DNA from: Dehalococcoidia bacterium
Lineage (GTDB): Bacteria; Chloroflexota; Dehalococcoidia; Tepidiformales; Tepidiformaceae
Length of the DNA stretch: 64,000 bases
Reading direction: 5' to 3'
Assembly (NCBI GenBank): GCA_022824925.1
Contig: JAJDYW010000040.1
Coordinates: 1-64,000, forward strand
The notes under the pieces were generated by a model. It saw only the letters and a list, made by a program, of their open reading frames with translations, made no database searches and was not told the DNA's origin. How positions within the stretch are numbered: position 1 is the first letter of the stretch; every line of letters begins with the position of its first letter. A program made the position numbers and the translations under genes. Shown here one piece after another: positions 32,234 through 41,589 of the stretch.

Positions 32234-33298
32234 GTGGACCTTCACCGCGTGCGCCGCCGCATCGAGCAGGATGAGGAACGCCTGAGCCCGTTCGCCGCTC
32301 GCTCCGCCGCCGCCACCCGCCCCCGTCCCGAGGAGCCTTCCTCTGTGCGCGCCGCCTTCCAGCGCGACCGCGACCGCATCGTGCACACCAAGGCGTTCCG
32401 GCGGCTGAAGCACAAGACCCAGGTCTTCATCGCGCCCCAGCAGGACCACTTCGTCACGCGCCTCACCCACACCTTCGAGGTCGCCCAGGTGGGGCGCACG
32501 ATCGCCCGCGCCCTGCGCCTCAACGAGGACCTCGCGGAGGCGATCGCCCTCGGGCACGACATCGGCCACGGCCCTTTCGGCCACGCCGGCGAGGAAGCGC
32601 TGGCCGAGTGCCTCCCCGAGGGCTTCCGCCACAACTACCAGTCCGAGCGCGTGCTCGACAAGCTGGAGAACGACGGCCGCGGCCTCAACCTCACGCACGC
32701 CGTGCTCGATGGCGTGCGCAAGTCCAGCAAGGCCCGCGAGGACGTGATGGCGGAGGGCTGGGGCGTCCCCGATACGCTCGAGGGCCAGGTCATCAAGCTC
32801 GCCGACGCCCTCGCCTACCTCAACCACGACGTCCAGGACGCCATCCGCGCCGGGATCATCGGCGAGGACGACCTCCCGCACGCTTCCCAGACCGTCCTCG
32901 GGCGTTCGCACGGCGAGCGCCTCGAGACGCTCGTCACCGATGTCGTCGGGTCGAGCTGGGCGGCCACGGGCGAGGGCCGCGAGCCCGGCGCCGAGCCCCC
33001 CGCAATCGCGATGACGGCCGGCGTTCACGCCGCCGTCAACGACCTGCGGGAGTTCATGTTCCGCCGGGTCTACCTGCTGGCCGAGCGCCGCAGCGAGGTC
33101 GATCGGGCCAAGGCGATCGTCCGCTTCCTCTTCGACCATGCCGTCGAGCACCCCGGCTCGATCTCGTCAGGCTACTCCCTGCCCGACGACCCCCTCCCCC
33201 GCCGCGCCGCCGACTTCGTCAGCGGCATGACCGACCGGTACGCCATCCGCCTGGCCGCCGATCTCGGCTGCGAGGACGCCCGCGGGTGGTCTCTGTGA
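32234..33298 (+). CDS. dgt: dGTP triphosphohydrolase-like HD-domain protein
   Basis: The family splits dNTPs, especially dGTP, into nucleoside and triphosphate. The real start is GTG at 32234, after GGAGGG and inside the 388-residue track ORF; the removed 34 residues overlap the ppdK end. From there the protein has 354 residues. HD metal ligands are in VTRLTHTFEVAQVGR (His) and LGHDIGHGPFGHAGE (His-Asp), with a later Asp in ALAYLNHDVQDA. VHTKAFRRLKHKTQVF near the start is a family signature. It lies 32 bases after ppdK. Confidence 0.92.
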   Translation: MDLHRVRRRIEQDEERLSPFAARSAAATRPRPEEPSSVRAAFQRDRDRIVHTKAFRRLKHKTQVFIAPQQDHFVTRLTHTFEVAQVGRTIARALRLNEDLAEAIALGHDIGHGPFGHAGEEALAECLPEGFRHNYQSERVLDKLENDGRGLNLTHAVLDGVRKSSKAREDVMAEGWGVPDTLEGQVIKLADALAYLNHDVQDAIRAGIIGEDDLPHASQTVLGRSHGERLETLVTDVVGSSWAATGEGREPGAEPPAIAMTAGVHAAVNDLREFMFRRVYLLAERRSEVDRAKAIVRFLFDHAVEHPGSISSGYSLPDDPLPRRAADFVSGMTDRYAIRLAADLGCEDARGWSL

Positions 33299-33310
33299 CG
33301 TGGCCCCGGA

Positions 33311-33338
33311 TTGCCTTCTGCGAAGGGGATGGGATACT
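33311..33338 (+). promoter_or_regulatory. Promoter of the SH3/CARDB membrane protein gene
   Basis: TTGCCT (33311-33316) and GATACT (33333-33338) are 16 bases apart. The start would be near 33345, about 20 bases before the GTG at 33368. Confidence 0.4.
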
Positions 33339-33367
33339 GAGGCCGTGGTGGCGAACGAGCATCGCGT

Positions 33368-35158
33368 GTGAGTGAGCAGGATCCTCCCGGCGTTCCCGGC
33401 GACGAACCCGTAATCGGGGGCGCGACGCCACCTCCCCCTGCGGCGCCCCCGCCGGCCGCGCCTCCTCCCCCGGAGGATCCCGGCGAGGGCTACATCGGCG
33501 TCCTCCCCCCGCAGCCGGCCCCCGGCAACGTCGATCCCTGGGAATCCCGGCGCCTCAGCCGCGGCGCTCCCGACCCGCGCTCCTACGGGCGCGATGGTCC
33601 CCGCGCCGGCTACTACGACGCCACCAACCGCTCCCCCGGGCGCACCGCGGCCATCTACTTCTTCTCGCTCATGGCCCTCGTCATCGGCGGCGTCCTCATC
33701 TTCCTGCTCTTCCGCGTGCTCAGCGACGACGGCGACGACATCGAGCCCCCGCCGACCCGCGTCCCCGTGACGGCGGTCTCGACCATCGAGTCGCCCATCC
33801 CCGGCGCCCGCCACCCGGTCAACGAACCGCTCGATGTCATCGCCAGCGTTGTTTCCGGAGAGGGCGTCGAGCGTATCGACATACTCGTCAGCGGGATCGT
33901 CTCCGACCAGGAGTTCTCCCCCGCTCCAACGGGGGACGGTACGCGGTACGCGGTCGTCCTGACCGCCCGCTTCGACGCCGTCGGCGGCTACGAGCTTGTG
34001 GTCCGCGCCATCACCGGCACGGGCAAGGTCGTCATGTCGGAACCGGTTCGGGTCGTGGCCGAGCCGGCCGCCACGGTTACGCCGGTTGCCTCCCCGACCG
34101 CCACGATCGTCGTCGTCACGAGCCTGCGCACCGGACCCGGCCAGGACTACAACCAGGCCGGCACCCTCGAGCCCGGCGACGTGGTGACCGTGACCGGGAA
34201 GACCCGCGACCTCCAGTGGCTCCGCATCGAGCGCGGCGGCGGCCTGTGGGTGCGGTTCAACGCGATCGACATCTCCCCCGCCGACCTGGAACGCGTTCCC
34301 GCGGTCGACTCCCCCGAGCCTCCCGCCGCCACGCCCACGCGCCCGCCCGCGACGCCGGGCGGCGATTCCGGCACGGACACCGACCCGGAGACGGATCCCC
34401 CCGAGGACACCCCCACGGCGACAGCGACGCCCGAGGTGCCCGCCAACGCCCCCGACTTCATCCCCTCCAACGCGGTCCTCATCGACGGCGGCTCCATCCT
34501 GCGCATCACCCTCACCAACACCTCCACCAACCCCTTCTCCGGCGCCATTGTCGTGCGCGTGGAGGAGACGCCCGGCGGTCCCGTGGAGCAGGTCCTCACC
34601 GTCGCCATGGATCCGAACGGCGAGGCCTGGGTGAACTTCGAGATCGATCCGCCGATCGCCGAGCAGGTCAGCATCACCGTCACCGTCGACCCCGACGACG
34701 CCATCGTGGAGCCGAACGAGGACAACAACACCACCACCTTCGTGGTCGTGCCGCCGCCCGAGGGGCCGGTCCTCTCGCTGCAGGCGGCCGTCACCAACGG
34801 CGCTCTCACGGTCACGATCTCGAACGAGGGGACGGAGCTCACGACGAACGACGCACGCCTCGTGGTGAGCGTGCCCGGCGAGACGACTACGCGGACCATC
34901 TCCCCGCTGGCCATCCCCGAGAACGAGAGCGTCTCCATCGCCGGCATCGCCGCCCCGCGCACGGGTGAGGCCATCACGATCACGCTTCTCATCGACGGCG
35001 TCAGCATCGCCTCCGTCAGCGTGGCCAACCCCAACGTGGTCGACGTACCCACGCCCACGCCCACGCCGACCCCCGACGCCACGCAGGATCCCTCCCAACC
35101 TTCAGAACCGGGCGAACCGCAGGAGCCGGAGGAGCCAGAGGAGTCCGGCGGAGGGTAG
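33368..35158 (+). CDS. Single-pass membrane protein with bacterial SH3 and CARDB-like domains
   Basis: The 596-residue protein has a cytoplasmic proline-rich N-terminus of about 95 residues, one membrane segment at about 96-118 (IYFFSLMALVIGGVLIFLLF), and a large outside part. That part has an immunoglobulin-like stretch, an SH3b domain near 250-305 (SLRTGPGQDYNQAGTL), then one or two CARDB-type domains (about 375-540), the first ending VEPNEDNNTTTF. Linkers are rich in Thr-Pro, and the tail is rich in Pro-Glu. SH3b domains often bind cell wall or peptides. Its function is unknown; an envelope structural or adhesive role is inferred. dnaG starts nine bases after its stop. Confidence 0.75.
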   Translation: MSEQDPPGVPGDEPVIGGATPPPPAAPPPAAPPPPEDPGEGYIGVLPPQPAPGNVDPWESRRLSRGAPDPRSYGRDGPRAGYYDATNRSPGRTAAIYFFSLMALVIGGVLIFLLFRVLSDDGDDIEPPPTRVPVTAVSTIESPIPGARHPVNEPLDVIASVVSGEGVERIDILVSGIVSDQEFSPAPTGDGTRYAVVLTARFDAVGGYELVVRAITGTGKVVMSEPVRVVAEPAATVTPVASPTATIVVVTSLRTGPGQDYNQAGTLEPGDVVTVTGKTRDLQWLRIERGGGLWVRFNAIDISPADLERVPAVDSPEPPAATPTRPPATPGGDSGTDTDPETDPPEDTPTATATPEVPANAPDFIPSNAVLIDGGSILRITLTNTSTNPFSGAIVVRVEETPGGPVEQVLTVAMDPNGEAWVNFEIDPPIAEQVSITVTVDPDDAIVEPNEDNNTTTFVVVPPPEGPVLSLQAAVTNGALTVTISNEGTELTTNDARLVVSVPGETTTRTISPLAIPENESVSIAGIAAPRTGEAITITLLIDGVSIASVSVANPNVVDVPTPTPTPTPDATQDPSQPSEPGEPQEPEEPEESGGG

Positions 35159-35167
35159 GATTTCCGG

Positions 35168-37015
35168 GTGGACGCCGTCGCCGAGATCAAGGGGCGCATC
35201 GACCCGGTCGAGTACATCGGACGCTTCGTCAAGCTCCAGAAGGCGGGCCGCAACTTCCGCGGCCTCTGCCCCTTCCACACCGAGAAGACGGGCTCCTTCT
35301 ATGTCTTCGTCGATAGCGGCATCTGGCGCTGCTTCGGCAGCTGCGGCGAGGGTGGCGATGTCCTCTCCTTCGTCCAGAAGCGCGAGAACGTCGACTTCCG
35401 TGAGTCCCTCCGCATCCTCGCCGAGGAGACCGGCGTCGAGCTCTCCGCCCGCGCCGCCGAGCAGCGCTCGCGCTCCGAGCGGCTCAGCGGCATCGTCTCC
35501 GCCGCCGTCGACTTCTACCAGCAGCAACTTGCCGGCGAAGGCGGCGCCGAGGCCCGCCGCTACCTCGCCGAGACGCGCGGCCTGAGCGACGAGACCATCG
35601 CCGAGTTCCGCCTCGGCTGGGCGCCCGACGAGTGGCGCCTGCTGCGGGACTACCTGCTCGGGCGCGGCTACGGCGACGAGGACACCCTCGCCGCCGGCGT
35701 CCTCCACGAGAGCGACTCCGGCGGCGCCCCTTACGACCGTTTCCGGGGACGGGTCATCATCCCCATCGCCGACCACCGCGGGCAGTTCGTCGGCCTCGGC
35801 GGGCGCATCCTCGGCGAGGGCGAGCCCAAGTACCTCAACTCCCCCCAGACCGAGCTCTTCGACAAGGGCCGCACCCTCTACGCCCTCGACCTTGCCGGTC
35901 CCCAGGCGCGCGAGACCGGCACCATCGTCGTCGTCGAGGGCTACCTCGACGTTATCGGTCCCTGGCAGGCGGGCTTCCGCAACCTCGTCGCCACCATGGG
36001 CACGTCCCTCACCGAGCAGCACGCGGCCCGGCTGACGCGCTTCGCCTCGCGCGTCGTCCTCGCCATGGACCCCGACAGCGCCGGCATGGCAGCCGCCGAG
36101 CGCGCGGGCTCGCTCCTCCTCGACCTCGGCTCGCCCGAGGCGATGGGCGCTTCCCAGCGCAGCGCCGAGGCCATCACCGCCAACGCCGACCTCGACCTGC
36201 GCGTTGCCCCCCTGCCCGCGGGCAAGGATCCGGACGACCTTGCCCGCGAGGATCCCGAGGTCTGGCGCACGGCCATCGAGAACGCCACGCCCTTCGCGCG
36301 CTTCCTGCTGGAGCGCCTGATCGGTGGCACCGACATCGACTCGCCCCTGGAGGCGAGCCGCATCGTGGACCGCCTTCGACCCGTGCTGCTGGCCGTCCGC
36401 AACCCCGTCGAGCGCTCCGCCCACATCCAGACCGTCGCCCGGCGCCTCGGCATCGCCGAGCGCGCCATCGCCGACCGCCTGCGCGTCGAGAATCGCCGCC
36501 GGGTGGCGGTCCCCGAGTCCCGCATCGCCCCCGCGCGCCTCTCCGCCGAGGAAGCGCTGCTCTCGACCCTCCTGCACAACCCCGCCCTCCGCGGCGACCT
36601 GCGCAGCCTCCCCGTCGACCTCCTCCCCCAAGCCCTCGACCGCGAGATCGTGCAGCGCTGGCTCCACGACGAGCTTGACGGCATCCCCGACGACCAGGAT
36701 GACCCGGTGGCCGCCCGCCTCCACTACCTGCGCGACCGCCGCGAGCCACTCCTCGCACCCGCGGAGGCCCGCCGGCGCGCCTCCGACCTGATCAGGCACA
36801 TCGTCCGCGAGCGGCTCATCCAGCGGCAGTCTGCCGTCACCGAGGAGCTCGCCGAGGCCGAGCGCGAACTGGGCGCCGGGCACGTCCAGGAGGTGGCGCA
36901 TCAGACCTGGCTCGGCGCCATCCCCTCCGAGGACACGATCGAGCTCGCGGAGATGGCCATCGAGGAGCTCGAGCTCGGGCTCAGCATCCACCGCCAGGAG
37001 CGCGACGCCTCCTGA
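35168..37015 (+). CDS. dnaG: DNA primase
   Basis: DnaG makes RNA primers at the replication fork. The 615-residue protein has the N-terminal CHC2 zinc domain (CPFHTEKTGSFYVF and IWRCFGSCGEGGDV), the TOPRIM fold with EGYLDVIGPWQAG and AMDPDSAGMAA, and the C-terminal helicase-interaction region. The start is GTG at 35168. TAGGAT (35156-35161), which includes the stop codon of the upstream gene, ends six bases before the GTG, giving a leaderless promoter. No rpoD or rpsU is next to it. cysS converges from the other side. Confidence 0.96.
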   Translation: MDAVAEIKGRIDPVEYIGRFVKLQKAGRNFRGLCPFHTEKTGSFYVFVDSGIWRCFGSCGEGGDVLSFVQKRENVDFRESLRILAEETGVELSARAAEQRSRSERLSGIVSAAVDFYQQQLAGEGGAEARRYLAETRGLSDETIAEFRLGWAPDEWRLLRDYLLGRGYGDEDTLAAGVLHESDSGGAPYDRFRGRVIIPIADHRGQFVGLGGRILGEGEPKYLNSPQTELFDKGRTLYALDLAGPQARETGTIVVVEGYLDVIGPWQAGFRNLVATMGTSLTEQHAARLTRFASRVVLAMDPDSAGMAAAERAGSLLLDLGSPEAMGASQRSAEAITANADLDLRVAPLPAGKDPDDLAREDPEVWRTAIENATPFARFLLERLIGGTDIDSPLEASRIVDRLRPVLLAVRNPVERSAHIQTVARRLGIAERAIADRLRVENRRRVAVPESRIAPARLSAEEALLSTLLHNPALRGDLRSLPVDLLPQALDREIVQRWLHDELDGIPDDQDDPVAARLHYLRDRREPLLAPAEARRRASDLIRHIVRERLIQRQSAVTEELAEAERELGAGHVQEVAHQTWLGAIPSEDTIELAEMAIEELELGLSIHRQERDAS

Positions 37016-37030
37016 CGCTTGCCGTTTCGG

Positions 37031-38236
37031 TCAGGGGGTAAAGTCCCCCGTGGCCGGTCCGCGCGCCCCGGCGAATGCGAAGCCCAGCACGCCGAGCAGC
37101 GACCGCAGCGTCCCCGCCCCGCCTCCCCCGGCCAGGACGCGCCCCGCGCCCGCATCCAGCACGTCGAGCGCGCGCGGCGAGTCGAGGTCGTCGTCCATGG
37201 CCGCGGCGAAGGCCGCTCGCAGGGCGGCGTCCTCGCCGTCCGCGCCGCCCCGCCCGCAGGCTTCCCGCAGGCGCGCGTAGCGTTCCGTGAGCGCCTCGAT
37301 GGCGCCCTCGCGGTAGTCCGCGTCGCTGCGGTAGTGCTCGCTCAGCAGGTAGAGGCGCAGGTGGTCGGGGTCGAAGCGCTCCATCAGGTTGCGCGCCAGC
37401 ACGAGGTTCCCCAGCGACTTGCTCATCTTCACGCCGTCGAGCTGGAGCATGCCGTTGTGCAGCCAGTACCCGCAGAAGGGCGCCTTGCCCGTCGCGCTCT
37501 CCGCCTGCGCGATCTCGTTCTCGTGGTGGGGGAAGAGCAGGTCGCGCCCGCCCCCGTGGATGTCGATCTGGTCCCCCAGGTGCCCGCGCGACATCGCCGT
37601 GCACTCGATGCTCCAGCCCGGCCGCCCGTCGCACCAGGGGCTCGGCCAGCTCGGCTCGTCCGGCTCGCAGCGCTGCCAGAGGAGGAAGTCGAGCGGACCG
37701 CGCTTCTTCTCTTCGCGCTTCGATTCGGGGTTCTCGCGCTTCGCCAGCTCCGCGATCGAGATCCCGTTCAGCTGGCCGTAGCCGGGGAAGCGCTCCGCCT
37801 CGAAGAACACGTCCCCGTCGACCTCGTAGGCCGCCCCTGACTCGATCAGCCGCGCCGTCGTCTCGATGATCGCGTCGATGTGGTCGGTCGCGAACGGGTA
37901 GGCCGTTGGGCGCAGCACGTTTAGCCGGTCGAGGTCGGCGCGGAAGATGGCGTCGTTCTCGTCCCGGATCTCGGCGATCGGACGTCCGCCCTCGCGCTTC
38001 GAGACCACGATCATGTCGTCGTCGATGTCGGTCACGTTCTGCACGTAGCGGACGTTCAGCCCCTGCCACGTCAGGTAGCGCCGCAGCACGTCGAAGTTCA
38101 CGTAGGAGAAGGCGTGTCCGAGGTGGGTCACGTCGTACGGCGTCACCCCGCACACGTAGATGCGCGCCTCGCCCGGCACGAGCGGTGTGAACTCGCGCGT
38201 CGCGCGTCCCAGCGAGGAGTACAGGTGAAGGGTCAC
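37031..38236 (-). CDS. cysS: Cysteinyl-tRNA synthetase, short form
   Basis: CysS charges tRNA-Cys. At 401 residues it is shorter than the usual 460 or so, missing most of the C-terminal anticodon-binding domain. The Rossmann part begins YVCGVTPYDVTHLGHA (HIGH-like motif HLGH), zinc ligands are Cys in VCGV, Cys in IECTAMS, and HHENEIAQ, and the KMSKS loop is VKMSKSLGN. The phrase CGVTPYDVTHLGHA is also reminiscent of MshC mycothiol ligases, but HHENEIAQAE and IECTAM favour a true synthetase. No second cysS is in the window. Confidence 0.85.
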   Translation of the reverse strand: MTLHLYSSLGRATREFTPLVPGEARIYVCGVTPYDVTHLGHAFSYVNFDVLRRYLTWQGLNVRYVQNVTDIDDDMIVVSKREGGRPIAEIRDENDAIFRADLDRLNVLRPTAYPFATDHIDAIIETTARLIESGAAYEVDGDVFFEAERFPGYGQLNGISIAELAKRENPESKREEKKRGPLDFLLWQRCEPDEPSWPSPWCDGRPGWSIECTAMSRGHLGDQIDIHGGGRDLLFPHHENEIAQAESATGKAPFCGYWLHNGMLQLDGVKMSKSLGNLVLARNLMERFDPDHLRLYLLSEHYRSDADYREGAIEALTERYARLREACGRGGADGEDAALRAAFAAAMDDDLDSPRALDVLDAGAGRVLAGGGGAGTLRSLLGVLGFAFAGARGPATGDFTP

Positions 38237-38296
38237 GGGCCGCTCCCGGGCGTCCTCTGGCGCGGGAAGCCTACCAGAGCGCCTTTGACCGGGCGC

Positions 38297-40654
38297 CTAG
38301 CTGAGGATGCCATCGGCCACCAGCTCGCCGATCTCGTCCGGCGAAAGGTCCAGCAGCTCCGTCAGCACGTCGAACGTATCCGCCCCCAGCGACCGCGCGG
38401 CGTAGCCCGTGGTCGGCCGCAGCCCGTCGATGTACGCGGGGAAGCGCTCGGCGCCCTGTTCGCCCCCATCCTCCGTCGGGATCGTTCCGAGGAAGGCGCG
38501 CGCCGCCACATGCGGGTCGGCCGTGCCGATGTCGTCGCCGTCCTGCACCGCCCCGGCCGCGATCCCGCGCGCCTGGCAGGCTTCCATGGTCGCGTACCGG
38601 TCGTGCCCCACCGTCCAGGCCGAGACGCACTCGTCGAGCGCGTCCTGGTTGGCGATGCGGCCCCCGTGCCTGGCGAAGCGGGGGTCGCCCGCCAGCTCGG
38701 GGGCGCCCATCACCTCGCAGAGCGCGCGCCACTGCTCGTCGCCGCGCACCGCGATCGCGACCCAGCGATCCTCGCCCGCCGCCGGGTAGATGCCGTGCGG
38801 CGCCCAGCCGTCGAACGGATGGCGGTTCACCGGCGGCTCCGGGTCGGCCCCGTTCGCGAAGTAGTCGAGGAAGGCGGGGCCCACCAGCCCCAGCCCGAGC
38901 TCGTACTGGGCCACGTCGACCGCCAGCCCCTGCCCCGTCCGCCGCCGGTGCTCGACCCCCTCGAGGATGCCCAGCGCCGCCGCCACCCCGCTCAGGTGGT
39001 CCGTCAGCGAGTAGCCGAAGCCGATGTCCTGCCGTCCCGGCACGCTCGTCAGGTAGGTCAGCCCCGTCAGCGCGTGGATGGTCGGGGCGAACGTCACGAA
39101 GTCGCGCCAGGGGCCGGTGTTCCCCATGCCCCCCATCGAGACGACCGTCACGCCCGGGGCCGTCTCCGCCAGCGACTCGCGGTCGAGCCCCCAGCGCGCC
39201 AGCACGCCCGCGCTGAAGTTGTCGATGATGGCGTCGCAGCGGCCCGCGAGGCGGCGGGCGAGGTCGCGCGCCCCCTCCTGCCGCATGTCGATCGTGAGGT
39301 TCCGCTTGTTCCGGTTCCAGGAGAGGTAGTAGGGGTGCTGGAGCGTGTTCGCCCCCGCGTTCCGCGAGGCCGTGCCCACCTTGATCACGTCCGCCCCCAG
39401 GTCCGCCAGGACGCGCGTCCCGAAGGGTCCCGCGAGCACGTGCGTGAAGTCGAGCACGCGCAGGCCCGCCAGGGGCGCCCCCGCCGCGAGCCCATCCGGG
39501 ACCGGCTCCAGCTCCGGGCGTGCGCCCCACGAGGCGTGGTCCGTCCGCACCGGCGGCGCGGGCGCGGGCCCGTCCGCCCCGGTCGAGAGCAGCCGTCCCG
39601 GGAAGGGCACGGAGCCGTACCCCTCGACCTCGCGCCCGGTGAAGTAGCCGCGCGCCTCGATCTGCGGCGTCGCCACGACCTTGCTCACCGGCCACACCGC
39701 CCCGAACGGCAGCCGCCGCCGCTGCGCCTCGTCGAACAGCTCGTCCGCGACGTTCTCCGCCGTCCAGTCGCGCAGGGTCGCCATCACGTGGGCCATCTCC
39801 TTCACGAGCGAGATCACGTCCGGGTAACGCTCGCGATCGGTGAGGTCGCCGGCCATGTCCGTCTCGTCGAGCCAGGGGATGAGCCGGTCGATCAGCCCCA
39901 GCGAGGACGTCACCATGAGCCCGTCGCTGTCGCGGTCGTGGTAGACCTCGTAGCCGCCGCTCCAGTGCAGGCTGCCCTGGCGTTGCGCGATCGGCGTCGT
40001 CCAGCGGCCGCCGTCCGGGAAGAACCACTGCATCAGCAACTGCTCGGTGTTGGCGATGAGCGTCTCGTGCCCGGAGAGGTCGATGTGCGTCCCCTCGCCC
40101 GTCGAGTCTCGCAGGCGCACCCCGGCGAGCGCGCAGCAGGCCGCGTAGAAGCCGATGATGTGCGCCGTCTGGTTGCCGTAGCCGTTCAGCGGCGGCGTCT
40201 CCGGCGTGCCCGTGATCGAGGCGGCCCCGCTGAGCGCGTTGGCCACGAGGTCGTTCACCGCCAGCCCCGCCCACGGCCCCTCCCGCCCCATGGGCGTCAC
40301 CGAGAGCCGCACGAGCCGCGGGAACGCTGCCCGCAGGGCCTCGTCGTCGAAGGGCGCGTCCCCGCCCCGCCAGTCCTCGATCAGGAGGTCGGCGTCGGCG
40401 AGCAGCGCGCGCCCATCGTCGCCGGCGAGGTCGAGCGCGACGACGCGCTTCCCCGCGTTGTACCAGGCCTCCTGGATGGAGACGCCGCTGTCGCCGAAGA
40501 AGGGAGGCTCGCTCGCGAGCTCGTCGCCCTCCGGCGGTGCGATGCGCACGACGTCGGCGCCGCCGTCGGCGAGCAGCCGTCCGGCGAAGGCGCCCGCCCA
40601 GCCCGCCTGCTCGACGACGCGGAGCCCGGCCAGTGGGGTGCTCGTGCGCGCCAT
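38297..40654 (-). CDS. Tandem-domain family III CoA-transferase (CaiB/BaiF type)
   Basis: Family III enzymes move CoA between carboxylic acids. The start MARTSTPLAGLRVVEQAG at 40654 gives 785 residues; the track's extra 43 residues are not family-like. Two complete CaiB-like domains follow each other: the first has the catalytic aspartate in HIDLSGHETLIAN, the second, beginning near residue 400 (LAGLRVLDFTHVLAGPFGTR), has it in VDVAQYELGLG. Both aspartates are kept, so both halves may act, or form an intramolecular pair. The substrate is not evident; neighbours give no clue. Confidence 0.9.
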   Translation of the reverse strand: MARTSTPLAGLRVVEQAGWAGAFAGRLLADGGADVVRIAPPEGDELASEPPFFGDSGVSIQEAWYNAGKRVVALDLAGDDGRALLADADLLIEDWRGGDAPFDDEALRAAFPRLVRLSVTPMGREGPWAGLAVNDLVANALSGAASITGTPETPPLNGYGNQTAHIIGFYAACCALAGVRLRDSTGEGTHIDLSGHETLIANTEQLLMQWFFPDGGRWTTPIAQRQGSLHWSGGYEVYHDRDSDGLMVTSSLGLIDRLIPWLDETDMAGDLTDRERYPDVISLVKEMAHVMATLRDWTAENVADELFDEAQRRRLPFGAVWPVSKVVATPQIEARGYFTGREVEGYGSVPFPGRLLSTGADGPAPAPPVRTDHASWGARPELEPVPDGLAAGAPLAGLRVLDFTHVLAGPFGTRVLADLGADVIKVGTASRNAGANTLQHPYYLSWNRNKRNLTIDMRQEGARDLARRLAGRCDAIIDNFSAGVLARWGLDRESLAETAPGVTVVSMGGMGNTGPWRDFVTFAPTIHALTGLTYLTSVPGRQDIGFGYSLTDHLSGVAAALGILEGVEHRRRTGQGLAVDVAQYELGLGLVGPAFLDYFANGADPEPPVNRHPFDGWAPHGIYPAAGEDRWVAIAVRGDEQWRALCEVMGAPELAGDPRFARHGGRIANQDALDECVSAWTVGHDRYATMEACQARGIAAGAVQDGDDIGTADPHVAARAFLGTIPTEDGGEQGAERFPAYIDGLRPTTGYAARSLGADTFDVLTELLDLSPDEIGELVADGILS

Positions 40655-40854
40655 GGCGCGAAATCGTACGGAGCGATCCCCCAGTGCGCGAGGGCGGCGC
40701 TCCCCGCACCGGGGCGATGGCGCGGGAGGGGTGGTCGCGCGGGACCGGGAACGCCGCGCTTGTTTCGTTGACCCGTTCTGCACCGCTCCGTACGGTGTAA
40801 CCGCGCCGCGAAGGCCGCTCGAACCCCACGCAGCACACGCGCGAGGAGCATGGT

Positions 40855-41589
40855 TTGCCGCGATTCGCGTTGGCCATGGCGAAGCAGACGGTGGGCGCGC
40901 TCCGGGATCTGGCGCCCATCTTCGCCGTCATCCTCTTCTTCCAGATCGTCGTGTTGCGACAGCCCTTCCCCGATGTCGCCAACGTCATCGTCGGGCTGGT
41001 GTGCGTCGTCCTCGGGCTGGCGCTGTTCGTGCAGGGGCTGGAGAGCGGCCTCTTCCCCCTCGGTGAGGCGCTGGCCCAGGGCATGGCCCGCAAGGGAAGC
41101 GCCATCGCCCTGCTGGCCCTGGCCTTCTGCCTCGGCTTCGGCACGACCGTGGCCGAGCCCGCCCTCATCGCCGTCGCCGCCGAGGGGGCGGAGGTGGCGG
41201 CGGAGGCGGCCTTCATCGGCGATAGCCAGGCAGCCCAGGACCGCTACGCCCTCGAGCTGCGCATCGTGGTCGCCGTCGCGGTCGGCATCGCCATCGTCCT
41301 GGGCGTGCTGCGCATCCTCAAGGGGTGGCCCATTCACCGCTTCATCATCGCCGGCTACGTGCTGGTCATGGCCATGACCCTGTTCGCACCCGACGAGATC
41401 GTGGGCGTCGCCTACGACTCCGGCGGGGTCACGACCAGCACCATCACGGTCCCGCTCATCACCGCGCTGGGCGTGGGCCTCGCCTCCACCATCCGGGGGC
41501 GCAACCCGATGCTCGACGGCTTCGGGCTCATCGCCTTCGCCAGCCTCACCCCGATGATCGGCGTGCTCGGCTACGGGATGGTGGTGTGA
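40855..41589 (+). CDS. DUF1538-family membrane protein, first copy
   Basis: The 244-residue integral membrane protein matches my memory of DUF1538. It has about six hydrophobic segments and the motifs [15 protein letters not shown] (about residue 85-100) and [15 protein letters not shown] (about 183-197), which recur in the next gene. The TTG start at 40855 has GAGGAG 6-7 bases upstream; an ATG at 40850 is in another frame. Function is not established. With P-II and CBS proteins in the operon, a regulated transporter or channel is inferred. Confidence 0.85.
   Translation: MPRFALAMAKQTVGALRDLAPIFAVILFFQIVVLRQPFPDVANVIVGLVCVVLGLALFVQGLESGLFPLGEALAQGMARKGSAIALLALAFCLGFGTTVAEPALIAVAAEGAEVAAEAAFIGDSQAAQDRYALELRIVVAVAVGIAIVLGVLRILKGWPIHRFIIAGYVLVMAMTLFAPDEIVGVAYDSGGVTTSTITVPLITALGVGLASTIRGRNPMLDGFGLIAFASLTPMIGVLGYGMVV

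Noticed and set aside
38271-41216. 981-residue minus-strand ORF
   Set aside because: It overlaps the CoA-transferase in another frame and shows no domain.
40850-41377. 175-residue ORF starting at ATG 40850
   Set aside because: It is out of frame with the DUF1538 protein, which has the membrane segments and family motifs; its own sequence is a shadow rich in Ser/Arg/Trp.
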